Shown here: positions 49,440 through 62,662 of the stretch, piece after piece
Layout of the letters: each line of letters begins with the position of its first letter
How positions within the stretch are numbered: the stretch's first letter is position 1
From: Cladopsammia gracilis
Lineage: Eukaryota; Cnidaria; Anthozoa; Scleractinia; Dendrophylliidae
DNA length: 64,000 nt
Reading direction: 5' to 3'
Assembly: GCA_022457155.1 (NCBI GenBank)
Contig: JAJGOT010000071.1
Location: forward strand, 421,001 to 485,000
Notes under the pieces: generated by a model
Seen by the model: the letters and a program-made list of their open reading frames with translations, nothing else
Database searches by the model: none
What the model was told of the DNA's origin: nothing
Translations under genes and position numbers: made by a program

Positions 49440-49690
49440 AAAACTTGAAAAATTAAAATCTGGGCAGAGATCTTTTGCCTACGGGTGCGCTCCGTGTTGG
49501 AACAGACTCCCCAGAGATCTTAAAGAAGTAGCGGACTGCAGTTTTCAGTTTAAGAAGAGACTTGTAATGATTTTCTTTGTATTTTTTTTTGTAATTAGTA
49601 TATTGTACCGGTCTGAAATGGGCTGTAAAGGGAGCTTCAGTAAAATGTATGTATGAAATACTCATCGTCAAATAAAAAAAGCCTTGATGG
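49440..49690 (+). mobile_element. 3' tail of a non-LTR retrotransposon (other family)
   Basis: The plus strand reads SFAYGCAPCWNRLPRDLKEV followed by FQFKKRL, the familiar C-terminal end (S--YR-A--WN-LP-D--E--S---FK--L) of RTE/CR1/Jockey-type ORF2 proteins, unlike the zf-RVT LINEs elsewhere here. The rest of the element is missing. Confidence 0.6.
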
Positions 49691-50049
49691 TTTTGTAAAT
49701 CGGAATGATATAACTTCATACTCTCTTCGTGATAAAAAGAAACAGTTAAATGCACGGCATTCGTGGCAAACCAGCTTTTAATTTTAGTATTAGAAGTATT
49801 GTACATGTAGTCCTTAAATAGGGCTGAGCTTGATCGCACCATAAAACTGTTAGTATTTTAATGAGGTATTTTGGCGCGTGGAGCTAAAATCGGTTCTTTG
49901 TCATCTTCAATCTTAGGTATTTAGTTTAACTATTGTCAGTTCATTGTCAATCAAATGTCTTTTTCGGTTCTTTTTAATTTTATTTAAGGTTATTCACCCT
50001 TTGTTGGCTTATTTTGCTCAAGCGTGACCCCAGTGGTAAATATTGGGTA

Positions 50050-50160
50050 CCAGTTTCAACGCGGCCCATTGTCTTTGCGCAGGTTCCTGCGCGTATACAA
50101 TGGCGGCCATTGTCTTTGCGCAGGTTCCTGCGGAAAGACAATGGGTCGCGTTGAAACTGG
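50050..50160. repeat. foldback repeat with an internal direct duplication
   Basis: CCAGTTTCAACGCGGCCCAT from 50050 and its inverse ending at 50160 form the arms. TTGTCTTTGCGCAGGTTCCT occurs twice inside (about 50070 and 50111). Hairpin-capable, no coding. Confidence 0.8.
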
Positions 50161-50583
50161 AACCCCGTGTGGGGGATTCCCAGGTCAGGCATAAACTGTT
50201 AGTGCAGAATGTTTACCAATAAAGATTCGGTTTTTGTTGATTTTAAAATCTAAGCAATAACATCAGGTTTACTACTCAAATTTAGCTCATTTGTGGGCTA
50301 ATAACTTGAACGCCTTTCGTTAGAAAGTACATTGATATTTCTTTTTAGTGCCCGAATTGGAGAATCGCTTTCGAAACACTAAAGAAACGCCTTTGTTGCA
50401 CTTTCCAACACCAAAGAAACGCTTTCGTTGCATTTTCCAAACAACAAAAATGCTTTCGTTGTGCAATATTTAGTTACGAAATTTTGACCTTATTCGGTGA
50501 CTACGTAGGTGCTCCTATGAAAACCAAAAAGTGATTTGCATATCAGCGCACATCCTTTTTCACGCGAAACTCCGATAACAATC

Positions 50584-53500
50584 ATGCCGCCCAAATGCCG
50601 AAAATCAACGAGAAGATCTGCGAAAAGGAGAAAATCGGACAGAGCTCAATTCATTGAATCAGAGGCTAAAGCAGACACCTGCGATGAAGAACACTCGCCC
50701 ACAGAAGACGAAGAAGATCAACAAGAACGGTAAGTGCAAAAAACTTCTAATAGCGCGCTTTAAGAGGGGCAATAACTAAGTTAGACAAGACAATGCATGC
50801 AGGCCCTCCAAACACCTGAGGAGTTTAAACTAATTTAACTTTTAATTTTCTTGCGATTTTTCGCAGACACAGAACAGAACTTGAAATGGTCGTATTTTTT
50901 ATGTACAAATCTGTATTTCGCCTGTTAAGGGGTAAAAAGCAACCTTTTTCGTTGTTAATTTAATATTAAAAAACATTATTATAAACTCAGCCAGCTGGGC
51001 CGAAGATCTTTGATCCAGTATCAGGCATTTTAAAACCTGTTTTCCATAGGATTTAATAATCAAGACGTTGCATTTGACCTTGCCTTTTCATACAAACAAG
51101 GAATGAATTATGAGAGCATTATAAATAATGGTCATAATAATGGTCTATTGCACAAGATAAAATATATCCTATGTTACAATTGGAGAGAAATTGCATCAAG
51201 TTTTGTGTTAAATGGTCACGTGACCAACTGTTACAAAAGGCCTATGGGTAATCATGTGCTTAATTCTCATGACCCCTCTGATTGATTAAGCTTTGATATT
51301 GCTAGGAGACATTTAGCAATGATCAGAATTGGACCCGGGGGGGGACCCTAAAAAGGTACCAGAATCTCGTTTGATGGGCGTGGCTCAAATAAATTTTTAT
51401 CCCTTAGAGGTACCAATAGGCCTTATTCACGATAGCTGCCATGTTGGTGGCAACATTGTTATAGCAAATTAGCTATGTGCTCTGCCAGGAGGGCAAACAA
51501 TGAATCAAAGAAAAATTTTCGGAAGATCGGTTCTTTCTAACAGTTAAGTATTTGCATAATAATATAAAAACCAACATGGCGGCTATCATGAATAAGGCCT
51601 ATTCTTAAACAACACATCATATTCTGGGCTCAATACCCTAAAAGGTACCGCAATAATTCCAATGGGAGTCAATGTGAATTTTAGCTCCATAACAGGTTCC
51701 AACGTACAAATTTTCATTCCCAATTAATAAGTGGATTACGTGTATTTTGACTGTAAGACAACCCTGCTCAAGCGCTCAATTTTTAAACCCAACTTTTGCC
51801 AATGTACTCAAACTGAGAAAGGTTGATTGTTGCTTTCAGCTCACAGAAAGATGACAGCCCCAGTGAAGAAGAAATCTCACAAAGCACATACAGAGCACTA
51901 AACAACCTTCGAGAGCCAGATACGACACCGACCTTGAGCGAAGTGGTGGCAAGTGTTGGATCCCGCAGTGGAGGGGTGGACAGACAAAGCCACACCAGGG
52001 ATAATGATCATGATGAGGATAATGATCATGATGAGGACAATGATCATGATGAGGATGCAGAAAATGGAGGAATGAACCAGGCCCTACTTTCCACTGGGGC
52101 TCGCCAAGAGTGAGGAAGAGCCAACTAGGTTCAAGTTTGAACTGTTTCTTTTTGACACTTTGTCCCTGCCCCGAGGTTTATTTCCAGAGGACGAACGTGA
52201 TGCAAAACAATTTGCCAGTGTAGCTGAATGCAGAAGCTACTGTGAACGATTTGTGACCGAGCTCAAAAGGCAGCTCCTACATTCCAAAGTCCAGGCGGTG
52301 GATTTGCGATCACTACTGTCCAAAGAAGAAATGTTTAAGACCTCAGGGCAGGCTGTCCACAACATTGCCACAGGCAACACAACACACGACTCCAACCTGG
52401 CAAACGTCTGTGTTGACATGTTTGGAAATGTCATGATTTGGAACGCACCACATTGGAGGACTTACGTCCCCAATTTACCCACGGATTTCCTCAAAGTCTA
52501 ATTGAGGAATCCCATCGTGGTATGTTCAAGGAAAATCTGACTGTGGCAGCTAGAATCTCAAATCAGGCCATTCGGAGCCTGTCAGTGGGTGACGTTGCGT
52601 CGTTTATCTCACAGACGGTGAAAGGGCTTGGCTTGACTCAGTCTGAATTGATTCTTGTACGCACAAGTGCCCTGAAATATGCAGGAAGGGGGGAAAAACC
52701 ATCAAGACTCATAGACACAATGTTACGTTTCGGTGTTGACTTTATGAGCATGAAACCCCTGACCACACAACAAGTTCAAGATTTCAGGGGCACCAGCAGT
52801 GTTCACTGGGAAAAAAATCCTGCTAGAAGTGCCAGATGAAAACCCAACTGAGTACGAGAGTAGTAGCACTGAAAGTGGTGATGAGTTAGATGTACCAGAG
52901 TTGGGATTTTCGTTCCGAGTGTGGAGATTTTATGCCAGGACCAAGCAGCCCTGACTTTTCCAACAGTGTGGAAGAGCACGTGGGTCGACTGCTGACCAGT
53001 TACCTTTCAACCACAGTTGAGAAAGAAATTGGTCAGCCACCTAGAGAGACACACCCCCACGCACGGCGTTCCTCTGGACAGCGGAGAAAACAAAAGCAAA
53101 CAAACAGCAGCCCCCGTCCCCGTTACGTCCCCCGTCACTGATGAGAACCCTGCAGCAGGAAGATGCACGTGCAGCCCTTGAGGCAGTCGACGGGATTGTG
53201 GCACGATGCATTCCCACAGACGACTCACTGAAAAGACTCAGGCAATACCTCAGCAACAATCAACCAATGCAAGCCCAGGTAAATATTTTTGTTTTCTTTT
53301 TTTTTGGAGGTGGCTCGATCGGGTTTTTGAGTGACTACCTTTTAACTTTAAGAAACTTGTGTACCACCATAAATAATCCCACGTAAAATTGCTATTTCAA
53401 GAATTTCTATGAAAGCATTTTCAAGAAAATTTCCATGAAGTTTTAAGTTGTTTAAATATAATCAAAAACAAAACAATTTTGAAATGTGATTGACAATTAT

Positions 53501-54793
53501 GTCAACAAGGCTAGAATGAAATGATAGTTTGGTCTCAAATAAATGTTTTACCATCCAAATGCCTTGAGTGAAAATCTCAAGGAAATTGTTCCATTTCAAT
53601 GTTAGAAATACAATGGAGATGCATAATCTTATGATAGCAATGGTTTCATAGAAATTTATAAAATTCTGTTAAGCTTAAGACAAATTTGTTAGGTCGAACA
53701 TGCAGAGAGCGTTTTCCAATATTTTCTCTTGGTAACAGGAAATTCAGTCTCATGTAAAATAGGAGATGACATCATTACATTGCTATGGCAACTCCAACAT
53801 ACAATAAATCATGCACCACTTTCATAATTGCCACCGATTTTGTTATTCTTTAGTCCGTTAATTAGCATTTCTGGCCTTGCTAGCATGTGCAAAATTCAAA
53901 ATAATTTTTGCTCTAAAATGAGGCCAGTGAGGCTAATTAACATAAATATAAAAGAATAAATAAATTGGCCACCATTGTGAGAGTGGTGTATATCCCTTGT
54001 ATTCTTTCAGCAGGTAACTGTTCTTGAAGGATCGCATGAATCCCTACAACGTTTCAAAGCCAGTTACCGGGCAATCCGTTCCGCTGAAGTAAAGCAAGCC
54101 AAAACGCAACTTTGGGATGCATGTAGAGCTGATTGCATGTGTGAAGCAGAGCCGTCAAATCGTTCTTCTCAGGGAACACAACCAGGCGAGAACTGTCCAT
54201 ACTGTCAGGCAACTAACAATGGGGCAGAGATCGGTGATGAAACCCGCAAGTGTAGAAACGAAGAATGTCGTGTCTGTGAATTGGTTGACCATTGTGAAGT
54301 CGCCTCCCTGGAGTTTGTCGGTGTAAACAAGAATGCTCGCCTGACGGCCAAATTGCAATTTTCCAAGTACCTAGCACACGTTCTCAATTCTGGTGACATT
54401 CCTGAAGCTCGCATGGCAAACATCACCGGCGCACTTTGTTCGTTGCTCTGTTGCAGGCAGACGAGACTGAGAAATGTAGCCAATACGGGCTTTCTTGCAG
54501 AACTATGTCCTAATCTGGTTCATGTGCAGCTCAACAAAGGCTGGGGAGATCTATGGTCAAACCTGTGCAAAATTGGTTCTGCTGTTAGCCATCATCAGAA
54601 TCTGCAAAGCCAACAGGCAGCTCTCATTTTCATCCGTGAGAAGTGCTCCCACAGGCCGAAAACAATTGGCATTACTATCTTCAATCAGGAGATTCAACCA
54701 CAGAACAGGAAGTTAGAGAGGACATCTTTCACAGATGTTTTGAACAGGATGACAATTCCGCAAACAGCTGAAAAGGAATTTGACAGTCTTTGA
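50584..54793 (+). pseudogene. spliced gene of unknown function, probably decaying
   Basis: Exon 1 is 50584-50729 (basic KCRKSTRRSAKRRKS, then acidic; donor GTAAGTG). Exon 2 starts at 51840 after TGCTTTCAG, with three DNDHDE repeats (about 52000-52060) and a stop at 52111. Other frames continue: 52160-52501 (AECRSYCERFVTELKRQLLH), 52438-52839 (ESHRGMFKENLTVAARISNQ), 52890-53141, then after an apparent intron (53281-54010) 54137-54793 with a cysteine-rich stretch (CPYCQATNN...CRNEECRVC) and a helical domain. At least three frame changes between recognisable blocks suggest a pseudogene or missed small introns. No family recognised. Confidence 0.45.
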
Positions 54794-54799
54794 TGTGGT

Positions 54800-56605
54800 C
54801 TGGCATGGTAAATTATGCTGAAACATGTTACATGCACGTTACATTTCAATTTTAACAAGTAAGACAGTGATAGCAAGTTCCTAAAATCGCTAATTTTTGG
54901 ACATTTATTGTGTCTTGCCCTTAGCAGAATACTCACAAAGTTTGAGACGTCACCTTTTCAATCTGGAGGGGTAATATGCAAAAAAAAAACAGCGAAAACA
55001 GGGGTTGCCTAGCAACGGTTTCATTCTGACACATGTCAATCACATGTTATACAACATTTAAACAAACTCTGAGCCAAAGGACATTCATTTAGCTTAAAAC
55101 AATTTATGCTACAGATGTAAGAAAGGCCTTAAAACAAAGCTCAAGAACTGTTCTAAATGGCGAGCGATTCGATATGATGATACTGATGAGAACGCCTCAA
55201 TTAACAAACGAGTGTGGAAACCGAAAAATCACTTTCAGCACAACTGCAAGTGCACGAGTTCAAAGATGCGTGCGGGAAATTTTTCTGTTTTCTCCTAATC
55301 TTTAAACGCTACCCAAATAAATTTACAATTGTCAGATTTAGAATGCATTCTATCTGGGTAAAAAAGAAAAGAAAAAACCCAGATTAAAACACTTCGTATT
55401 CTCGGAGATATTCAACATTGCAGTTCACGTCTTGGCAGATCAAACTTGAAAAATCCTTGCGCGCTTTTTGGCACATGTACCTTCGCGGGCTTAGAAAACA
55501 ACCAATTTTCATGCCATGGCTGTCGGATAGGTATCAAATTAAAGCTTAGGAATTGCTCTAATAGGTTGTTTATTCCATTTCAAGATAGCTTTTCAAAACG
55601 CGTCTAAATAGATGCGCAAAAGTGTCGACAACAAACCGCACATATGACGAACTATTGTTACACACGATTTTGAAGGTTGTTGCGTGAAAATTAATTGCAC
55701 TGTGTTTCCAAACTCTATTCGTGTGATTTTACCACCAGCAGATGCTTATACCGTTCTACTATGTAGGCAAGAAAAAATGAGCTTGATATGCGAAATAGCA
55801 TTTGAGATATGAAACATCAAACATCAGCAGTGTTTCAATTTTGACTTTTCTTAACACTCGCCGTTTCAGACGGTTTAGCTTTGCAGCCTCCACTCTCAGC
55901 CGGTATGTACTCAGTCGTTCTGAGAAAGTTATCGAAATAAAGGTCAGTACGTGTACTAAATAACTGTCGTTTCGAAATTTGGAAGTTGTTTGGCAGAAGG
56001 CATGTTTAAGTTCACAAAGTTTGCAACAGCCATTTGCACGTGACTTTAAAATCACTGAAAGCCACTTATCGGATGCGTGAAATAATTTTTCTCGGTCGTT
56101 AAAACGTGTACCCGAATGGTTTTACACTTAGCAGACGTCCAAACAATTGTACTATTCGAGGGGGAAAATATATATATATATATTTAATTTGTTACGTTTG
56201 ATATGCTTTGACATATAAAGCGTTGAAACCTGTAAGTTTTCACTGCAAACCAGTGAAAGAGAGAAAATTTATTAAAGAATCATTTCGTTAAGTTTAAGCC
56301 AATTCACTCGCATTGTCAGAGAGATAACCCTTACATACGTGTCACTCAAATTGTCATACAACTATGGCTCATCCTGTCAGAGTTGACACAACAAAATTAA
56401 CCCTGTCCGAATTCATTCCGTCCCGAGATGAATGAATGCACAAGCTGTAATTGGTTCTTACGGCGAGAGTAACAATTGCTTACAGCGTTCGTCAAGGTTA
56501 GGGTGACGGGTGGCAATTGGTTCGAAGGACAGATGTCATAAATTCTGCCAAGTTAGAGTGTCTCACGACAAGGGAAATAGTACGCGTGCGTAATGATTTT
56601 TAGAC
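54800..56605. other. spacer, no gene seen
   Basis: AT-rich; contains a (TA)n run at 56169-56183. Frames are short and unconvincing. Confidence 0.4.
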
Positions 56606-56609
56606 CCAC

Positions 56610-57050
56610 ATGTGTAAGGACTTTGTTGGGAACTTAAGGAAAGGAATTTCTGATGTGGCGCGCAAGTTGCATACCTGCTTGCTACAGAACGAACATCTTT
56701 TTGTGACAGCTGGTCACAATGTTCTGGAGCTTATTAACAAGGGTGGGGGAATAGTTTTTGGAATAGGTCTACTCTTAATTGAGTGGGCCAACAGTTTCCT
56801 GGTCCCCCCTTGTAGTTTGTTTTACAAGGGTATTAGCCTGAGACTGGGACGGCAGTTGCACCTAGGATCTTTGTGGGGCACTCCCCGGGGGTTTGTTTAC
56901 CCCAGCTCATGTTCAATCTCTGACAAAGTTCCACCGGTACATTGTCACAGTCATTCAGGGGGTTTCATCGGGTCACTAACCACGACTCATTGTTGCAGGA
57001 TAGACAATCATCATCACCACCACCAACAAGAACAAGAACAACAAGTGTGA
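56610..57050 (+). other. 146-codon open frame, unrecognised
   Basis: Opens at ATG 56610 with a mildly hydrophobic middle (GGGIVFGIGLLLIEWANSFL). No family, promoter or splice support. It may be chance, and is listed because it is the longest frame in the spacer. Confidence 0.2.
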
Positions 57051-57205
57051 ATAAAACAAATTTGAACTTGAACCCAACAACAACTTTGTCAACCTCAACT
57101 GAACACCATCTCTGCGTCGTCCCTTTCTTCTGCTCAATCAATTGCCACTCAACTTCAAAACGTCCAATTAACTGAACAGCAAGGCTAGCCCTTCACTGTA
57201 CCTCC

Positions 57206-60200
57206 TCAGCGACTCCGCTTCTTGAAGATGTTCTTAACCTTTTCATAGAATTGCATAATGCCATTTCGCTGTGCAATTTCTTGAGGACTGGGGATGCTAT
57301 TAAACTCCCCAAGGATGAGGGACTTTATAGGTTGACTAGTATAGGCCGCAAACTCGTCTTCAATCTTCTCCTCGTCCTCTTTTGACCACTGCATTTTCTT
57401 CCTGGTTTTCGATGTTTGGGAACCCTTAGTGTTTAGGGTTAGTTTACTCCGAGTTGATGTCAAGATCCATTCGCTGGTCATTTCATCATGGTCTTGTTCT
57501 CCGACTTTATTGAGATTGTCCTGAAAGTTTCGGGCTTGCATATATTTCACCCTGCGATATACCCGGTTCACCATGCGTGCATCGTCCATGTAAGGGCAGA
57601 GGTTGAGACTTTCTGACATGTAGTTCTGTTTTGGCAAATGTAATGGCCACATTTGTTTGTATTTTGTGCGAAAAAAGGAGATCGATGTCGTCCATCATGA
57701 GTGCCAAAAGAGCTGGTGTACACGCATCGCCGTTCTCACTGGCTTTCTCACTGGCATCGTCAGCAGCAGGCACATCTACTGGCACTGCTGGTTCTACTGG
57801 CGTGTTTTGTGTTTCTTTGAGGTTAAGATTTTCTGCAATTACAGCGTGGCCCCTCACTGCCACATCTGCCAACCTGTTGATCATGTAGTGCTTCTCCGCC
57901 GTCCTTGTAGTGTGGCACATAAGGTGTGCGCACACCATTTGTCGGCATCCGCTCTCTCATAGAGTGGAGGTGTGCATCTTTTGCAGCTTATTGCTCGATA
58001 CGTCAGTTCTCCTTGTCGCCTTGGACCACCATGACGTCACCCTAACCCCAATTGTCCCCGGCAGAAAGGCTTCGCCGTCGTTTTTCACGAAGACGGCCTT
58101 TTCTCCTTCTCTTGGCAACACCCCACGTGCATTTGTTATGTAGGCCTCTAGATTGCTCTTTAGGTTCGCGCTCATTGTTAGTGGTGCCGGCCCTGCCTTG
58201 TTGGTTTTGTATCTGGCAACATACATGTTGTATTTCCCATCCTTCTCCTGCAGCCGCTCGAAGTTGCGGAGTTTGGCAGTCTCCAAGGGTCCTGGCCTTT
58301 GGCCATTTTCTAACCCGAGCCTGGCGATACAAAAGTCTCGCACAGCCAGAGCTTCACGTGAATTCAGCTTTCGTTTATTGCTTTCTTTCAGCAATTCAAT
58401 GGCCTTAATGGCTGGCTCCGTGTCTGCCATCTGGCTGGTGTCTACGGGGTCGATGGCTGTCATCGCCTCCTCCAGCAGATGCTCCCACTGCTCATGGCCG
58501 TATAGCTTGTTCACCGATGAAACCATGGCAACCACTCTTTTGATCAGTTGCCCGATCTTTTCCAGCGTTTCTGCGTTCACCGTAAGGAAATTTCGAACCT
58601 GGTGCTCAGTCTGATCAAGGATGAACTCAAGAAATTTGTTGAGACTAGCTCTGATCATTCCGGGCAGCGATTTACCAGAATCTAACCGCGGCTTGGCCCA
58701 TTTCCGCCAGATGGTTAGACCGCCATCCTCCAATATGGAATCTAAAGTGTCGTCTTTAGCATTAATGCTATCGCAAATTCTTTGGATATTTTGGGTATGC
58801 CACACTGCTTCAGATTCCTTTTTGCAGCCACCAATGATGTCTTGCAGGTGGCGGCAGTAGAGGATCAGGAAGTTTTCTATGAGGCCACTGTCTTTGGCCG
58901 ACTGATAATAGTAGAATAATTTTCATTGTCATGCTGCACCTCTATGGCACACGCGAGGGTACTAAGACATGGGGCGAAAATAATTTCCGCGCATGCGAAG
59001 AAGTGCAGCATGCGGAGGTTTCCGTCGCTGAGGGGAAGAGGGAGGGGCAAAAAAGGACAGCTCTGAAGAGACCTCTCGGGCATGAACGCAAAATGAGAAC
59101 GATCTCAAGTCGGGAGGGCGTATAAATACTAAGCGAAATACCCAAAGGCATTAGAACGGTCTCAGGAGGGGAAATGTGCTAATTTATGTAGCGCGTGAGG
59201 CCATTACGGCGCAAACATAGCAATGAAAATAGGATTTCCATAGTCCTCCACGCTGCTTTCCTCCGATTCCTCCTCTTCCTCTGCCTCAGAATCGCTCTCT
59301 AGTGGATCTTCCTCTATGGCAGCATCGCTCTCCTTTCGGTAATCTCTCCACAGAACCGTCATCAACACTCTCGTCATCACCGTCACCGTCCCCACCACCA
59401 CCACCACTTCCACTTGCTGCGGCAGCTTTCTGGCAACCATCGCCCATGACTGATTGCACGCCATCCTTTCAGGGGCTACCCTTGACAACATCTGGTTCAC
59501 TTTCAAAACTGCTATTAGAAGTTGTCTCGCAAAGTTCTTCATAAAGTAGAGTGAGTGGATTTTTCTTCGTAGCTTGATCTTCTGCTTCTACAGTTTCAGC
59601 TCTTTCTCCTTTCTCTGACGGGTAGTTGAGGGCAGTTCGTCTTGACCCATTTGCCTCCTCGATTTTTCCTCGTTTTTTTCGCCCGCTGATCAGAGACTTG
59701 TCCCACTCAATCTCAATAGCTCTGCCTCGATACCTTTTTGAGACCATGCCGTGTGTTTTTCTGAGGTGCGTAGACAGGACCAGCACAACACTGTCACATA
59801 TGGGACAAATGTCTTTCATTCGTTGGTATTCTCTCTGCGTGCCATCGGCCTTGCGTTTGCTGTAACGCCCTTTGATCTGGTTCCCATGTATCGCCATTTG
59901 TACCAGAGGGTTCATTCTGGCCATTGGTAGGCATTCGTTTTTGTTCACGTGCACGGCTCGGATGTGCTGTGTCAAGTTGCGTACTCTCTTGCTACATGAA
60001 GGACATTTTTTGCAGAATAGTGTTTTGCTTTCCCTTCTTCTGACTTTTTTCCACCCTGTTTTCTGTCATCTTCTACCAGCAGTTTCTTTGTTGGTCTGCT
60101 GTTATTCTTGCAAGGTTTACGTTTCTCTGTACCACTTGATTCCACAACAACAGCAAGTGATACAAGAGCAGGTGATACAACAGGAGGTGATACAACAGCA

Positions 60201-60603
60201 TTAACTGCTGGGGTTTCACCATCCCTCTCTTCCTCGTCGTCACTCTCTTCCCCGTCAATCACAGTCCTTTTCTCTGCTGGTCGCAGTGTAGGCGAGGTTT
60301 CAACTTCTGAGATTAAGGCAAGAACACTGTCTGCTACATCGTCACCACTTACGAACATGGCTTGGAGGTTCTGATTGAAAAACTTCCGTGCCAAGACATG
60401 CATGAAGGACAAGGCAGTCTTCGCACACTGCTCCATGCTACCCATACCGACTTTCCCCGCAGCAGCAGCCAGGAGACTCTGTCGCTGATGTCTGGCATTC
60501 GATTGTATTCCACCAATTTACTGATAATTCCAACCTTGCGGGGCTCGATCTCTCCGCAGCACACCCTACGAAGCTTTTCTTTGAACTCATCGAGTGATTG
60601 CAT
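57206..60603 (-). pseudogene. Crypton-like tyrosine recombinase gene with zinc-finger region, decayed
   Basis: Minus-strand segments in order. The N-terminus lies at 60603-60480 (FKEKLRRVCCGEIEPRKVGI). A frame change leads to 60445-59990 (acidic linker). Another leads to 59975-59500, with a C2H2-like finger just before it (CPSC...HIRAVH) and a second Cys/His set (CPICDSVVLVLSTHLRKTH). The recombinase lies at 58805-57957 (NFLTVNAETLEKIGQLIKRV, RPGPLETAKLRNF with a candidate first Arg, YNMYVARYKTNKAGPAPL). A frame change then leads to 57938-57800 (CAHLMCHTTRTAEKHY with His and the Tyr position). The C-terminus lies at 57400-57206 (MQWSKEDEEKIEDEFAAYTS, SANT-like). This order fits animal Cryptons or their domesticated relatives. 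At least three frame changes. Confidence 0.6.
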
Positions 60604-60734
60604 TTTGAATCTAAGCGATAGAAAAACTAATCAATGTAATCTAACTAATCTAGCCCTAACCTCTAACCAATAGAAATGCAAGGCTCCCTTTATTCTACGA
60701 ATAGGCTAGTGCTAGATAGCTGCTTCCATCTCGT

Positions 60735-61105
60735 AAGTTTCCGCTTCTAACACTGAAACGTTTCAAAGTTATAGGCTGTACAACATTAGCCTTGCTTTCA
60801 TGTTAACTCGAACACGAGGCCCAAACCCGAACCCTAGCCTTAACCAAAAGGAAGGCCTTTAGGCTTAGAACATGTCCTCCAAGTTTCAACTCCTAATGTT
60901 GAAACGCTTCAAAGTTATTAGCGATTAAAATTAGCCTCGTTTTCATGCTAACTTGAACCTGTGGCCCGAACCCGAGCCCTAACCCTAACCAAAAGGAAGG
61001 CCTTTAGGCTTAGAACATGTCCACCAAGTTTCAACTTCTAATGTTGAAATGCTTCAAAGTTATTAGCGATTAAAGTTAGCTTCGTTTTCATGCTGGTGGA
61101 TTTGG
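60735..61105 (+). repeat. 145 bp tandem repeat, about 2.5 copies
   Basis: CCAAAAGGAAGGCCTTTAGG starts at 60844 and 60989 and surrounding sequence repeats with period 145. The last copy contains CCCTAACCCTAACC (about 60977-60990), a two-unit telomere-like word. Confidence 0.85.
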
Positions 61106-61424
61106 TGTCCACCATCTTGGAAATTTCTTCAATCGTTAATAACTTTGCAGGGATTTAACGAATTGAAGCGAAATTTCACACACTTATTAAAGTCAATGCG
61201 TAGTACGTTTTGCAATTTGTTATTATTCCATAGCTACTGTATCTGCAAAGTTATTAGTCCTTGAAAAGTGGCCTAAAATTACGTCATAACTTTGAAACTA
61301 AATGAGCAATCTTCATGAAACTTGTTCAGTTGGCTTCCTCGCAGTGCTATTGCCAAAGGTAGTGCCAAAAAAAAACAGCATAAAGTTTCGTGAAAACGCT
61401 TTTATAATAACACTTATCGAAAAA

Positions 61425-62125
61425 ATGGATGAGGGAAAGCACCCTTAAATTCCCACGCTTCCTGTGCATAAGCAACTTACAACCATTTTGCGACCACTGC
61501 AATGGCCAAAACGGAACACTCCTTCATAGGTTTTGTGAGTGCCCCAAAGTTAAGCCTTTTTTGGGAGATGTTATAAAACGGTGGAATATAAGGCGCTCGG
61601 ACAACTTAAGGCCTAACTCTTGCGAAATCCTTTATGGATAAAAACCTGAAAATACCAAGTTTCACGCATTTAATCACTATCTTCTTATAGCTAAATATCA
61701 TCTATATCTCGCAAGAAACCAATCGGAGACCCCTTGCATGAAGGTCTTTCTTGCTTTATTGGAAAGTAAAATTAAATGCGAAAGACAAATTGCTATTAAA
61801 AACTCAAACAACAAAAAGTATGAAGCGAAGTGGACCACTCTCTGCATAAGCAATGCGTTAGCTTTTACACCATTTTCAGAGTAAAAAAGCTAGCCTCAGG
61901 CGTAACTAGTAAACTTATTTAATCATTATTTAGATTCCGTAATTTGACCCTTGAGCTAGTTTATTATATCAATAAGCCTTTTTAGTGTGTAATTAAGCTC
62001 TTTTGTAAAGTTAAGTACAGTACTTAATTACCTTAGTTTAACTGTTATACTATTATTTTGTATAATGTTGTAAAATGTATGTGTAGGTCACGTGGTGTCA
62101 AAATAAAAAAAAATTTCAAAAAATT
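61425..62125 (+). mobile_element. 5'-truncated LINE tail with zf-RVT domain
   Basis: The plus strand reads PRFLCISNLQPFCDHCNGQN and LLHRFCECPKVKPF (C-x2-C, H-x3-C), with a stop at 61639-61641. Further ORF2-like sequence follows in the same region (LLIAKYHLYLARN type). It ends in an A-rich tail at about 62102-62122. Old copy; flanking duplication not found. Confidence 0.65.
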
Positions 62126-62200
62126 GATTGCAAGAGTTTAAAACGTATGCGGCAACATCACGGGCACCTTATCTATCTCTCTGGATAGTTTTATTGCTTG

Positions 62201-62319
62201 TTAAACTCATCACCAATAGACGAGCTTGGGAATTGGTACCTTAAAGGTTGGCAGGGGGCTGACACAATCCAGGCAGAGTAGGGAGGTATCCATGGCAACC
62301 CTGCGAGCGGGAACCACCC
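62201..62319 (+). repeat. direct repeat, copy 1 (119 bp)
   Basis: TTAAACTCATCACCAATAGA ... CGAGCGGGAACCACCC. It recurs at 62663-62765 with a 16-base internal gap and a few changes. Confidence 0.85.
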
Positions 62320-62662
62320 CTACAAGCAGCTGCCAACAGGCACCGTCACACTGAAAGGAATTCAGTGGAAAAAATACTTCCCTAACCCGATACTTACCAA
62401 ACTCAAGAAACCCCAGAGGGTGGGAGGGATGGGAGCCGAAATCCGCAAAGATTTGATGTTAAGCAAAATTGATCCGCAAGGATCAAGCAAAAATTGATCC
62501 ACGACGATCAAGCTAGAAAAGCCACGAGGATGTAACACGAGTCACAGAAGCATCCTGCAAAACCCCCGAAGCTGCCCCACAGGTCACGTACTGCCATGGG
62601 GAAAACCACAAGGGTGCATTGGCTCAAGTTTAACTTTGCTTAAACTATTTGTTTAACCACAT

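Noticed and set aside
60977..60990. Internal telomere tract
   Set aside because: Only two CCCTAA units; explained by the 145 bp repeat.
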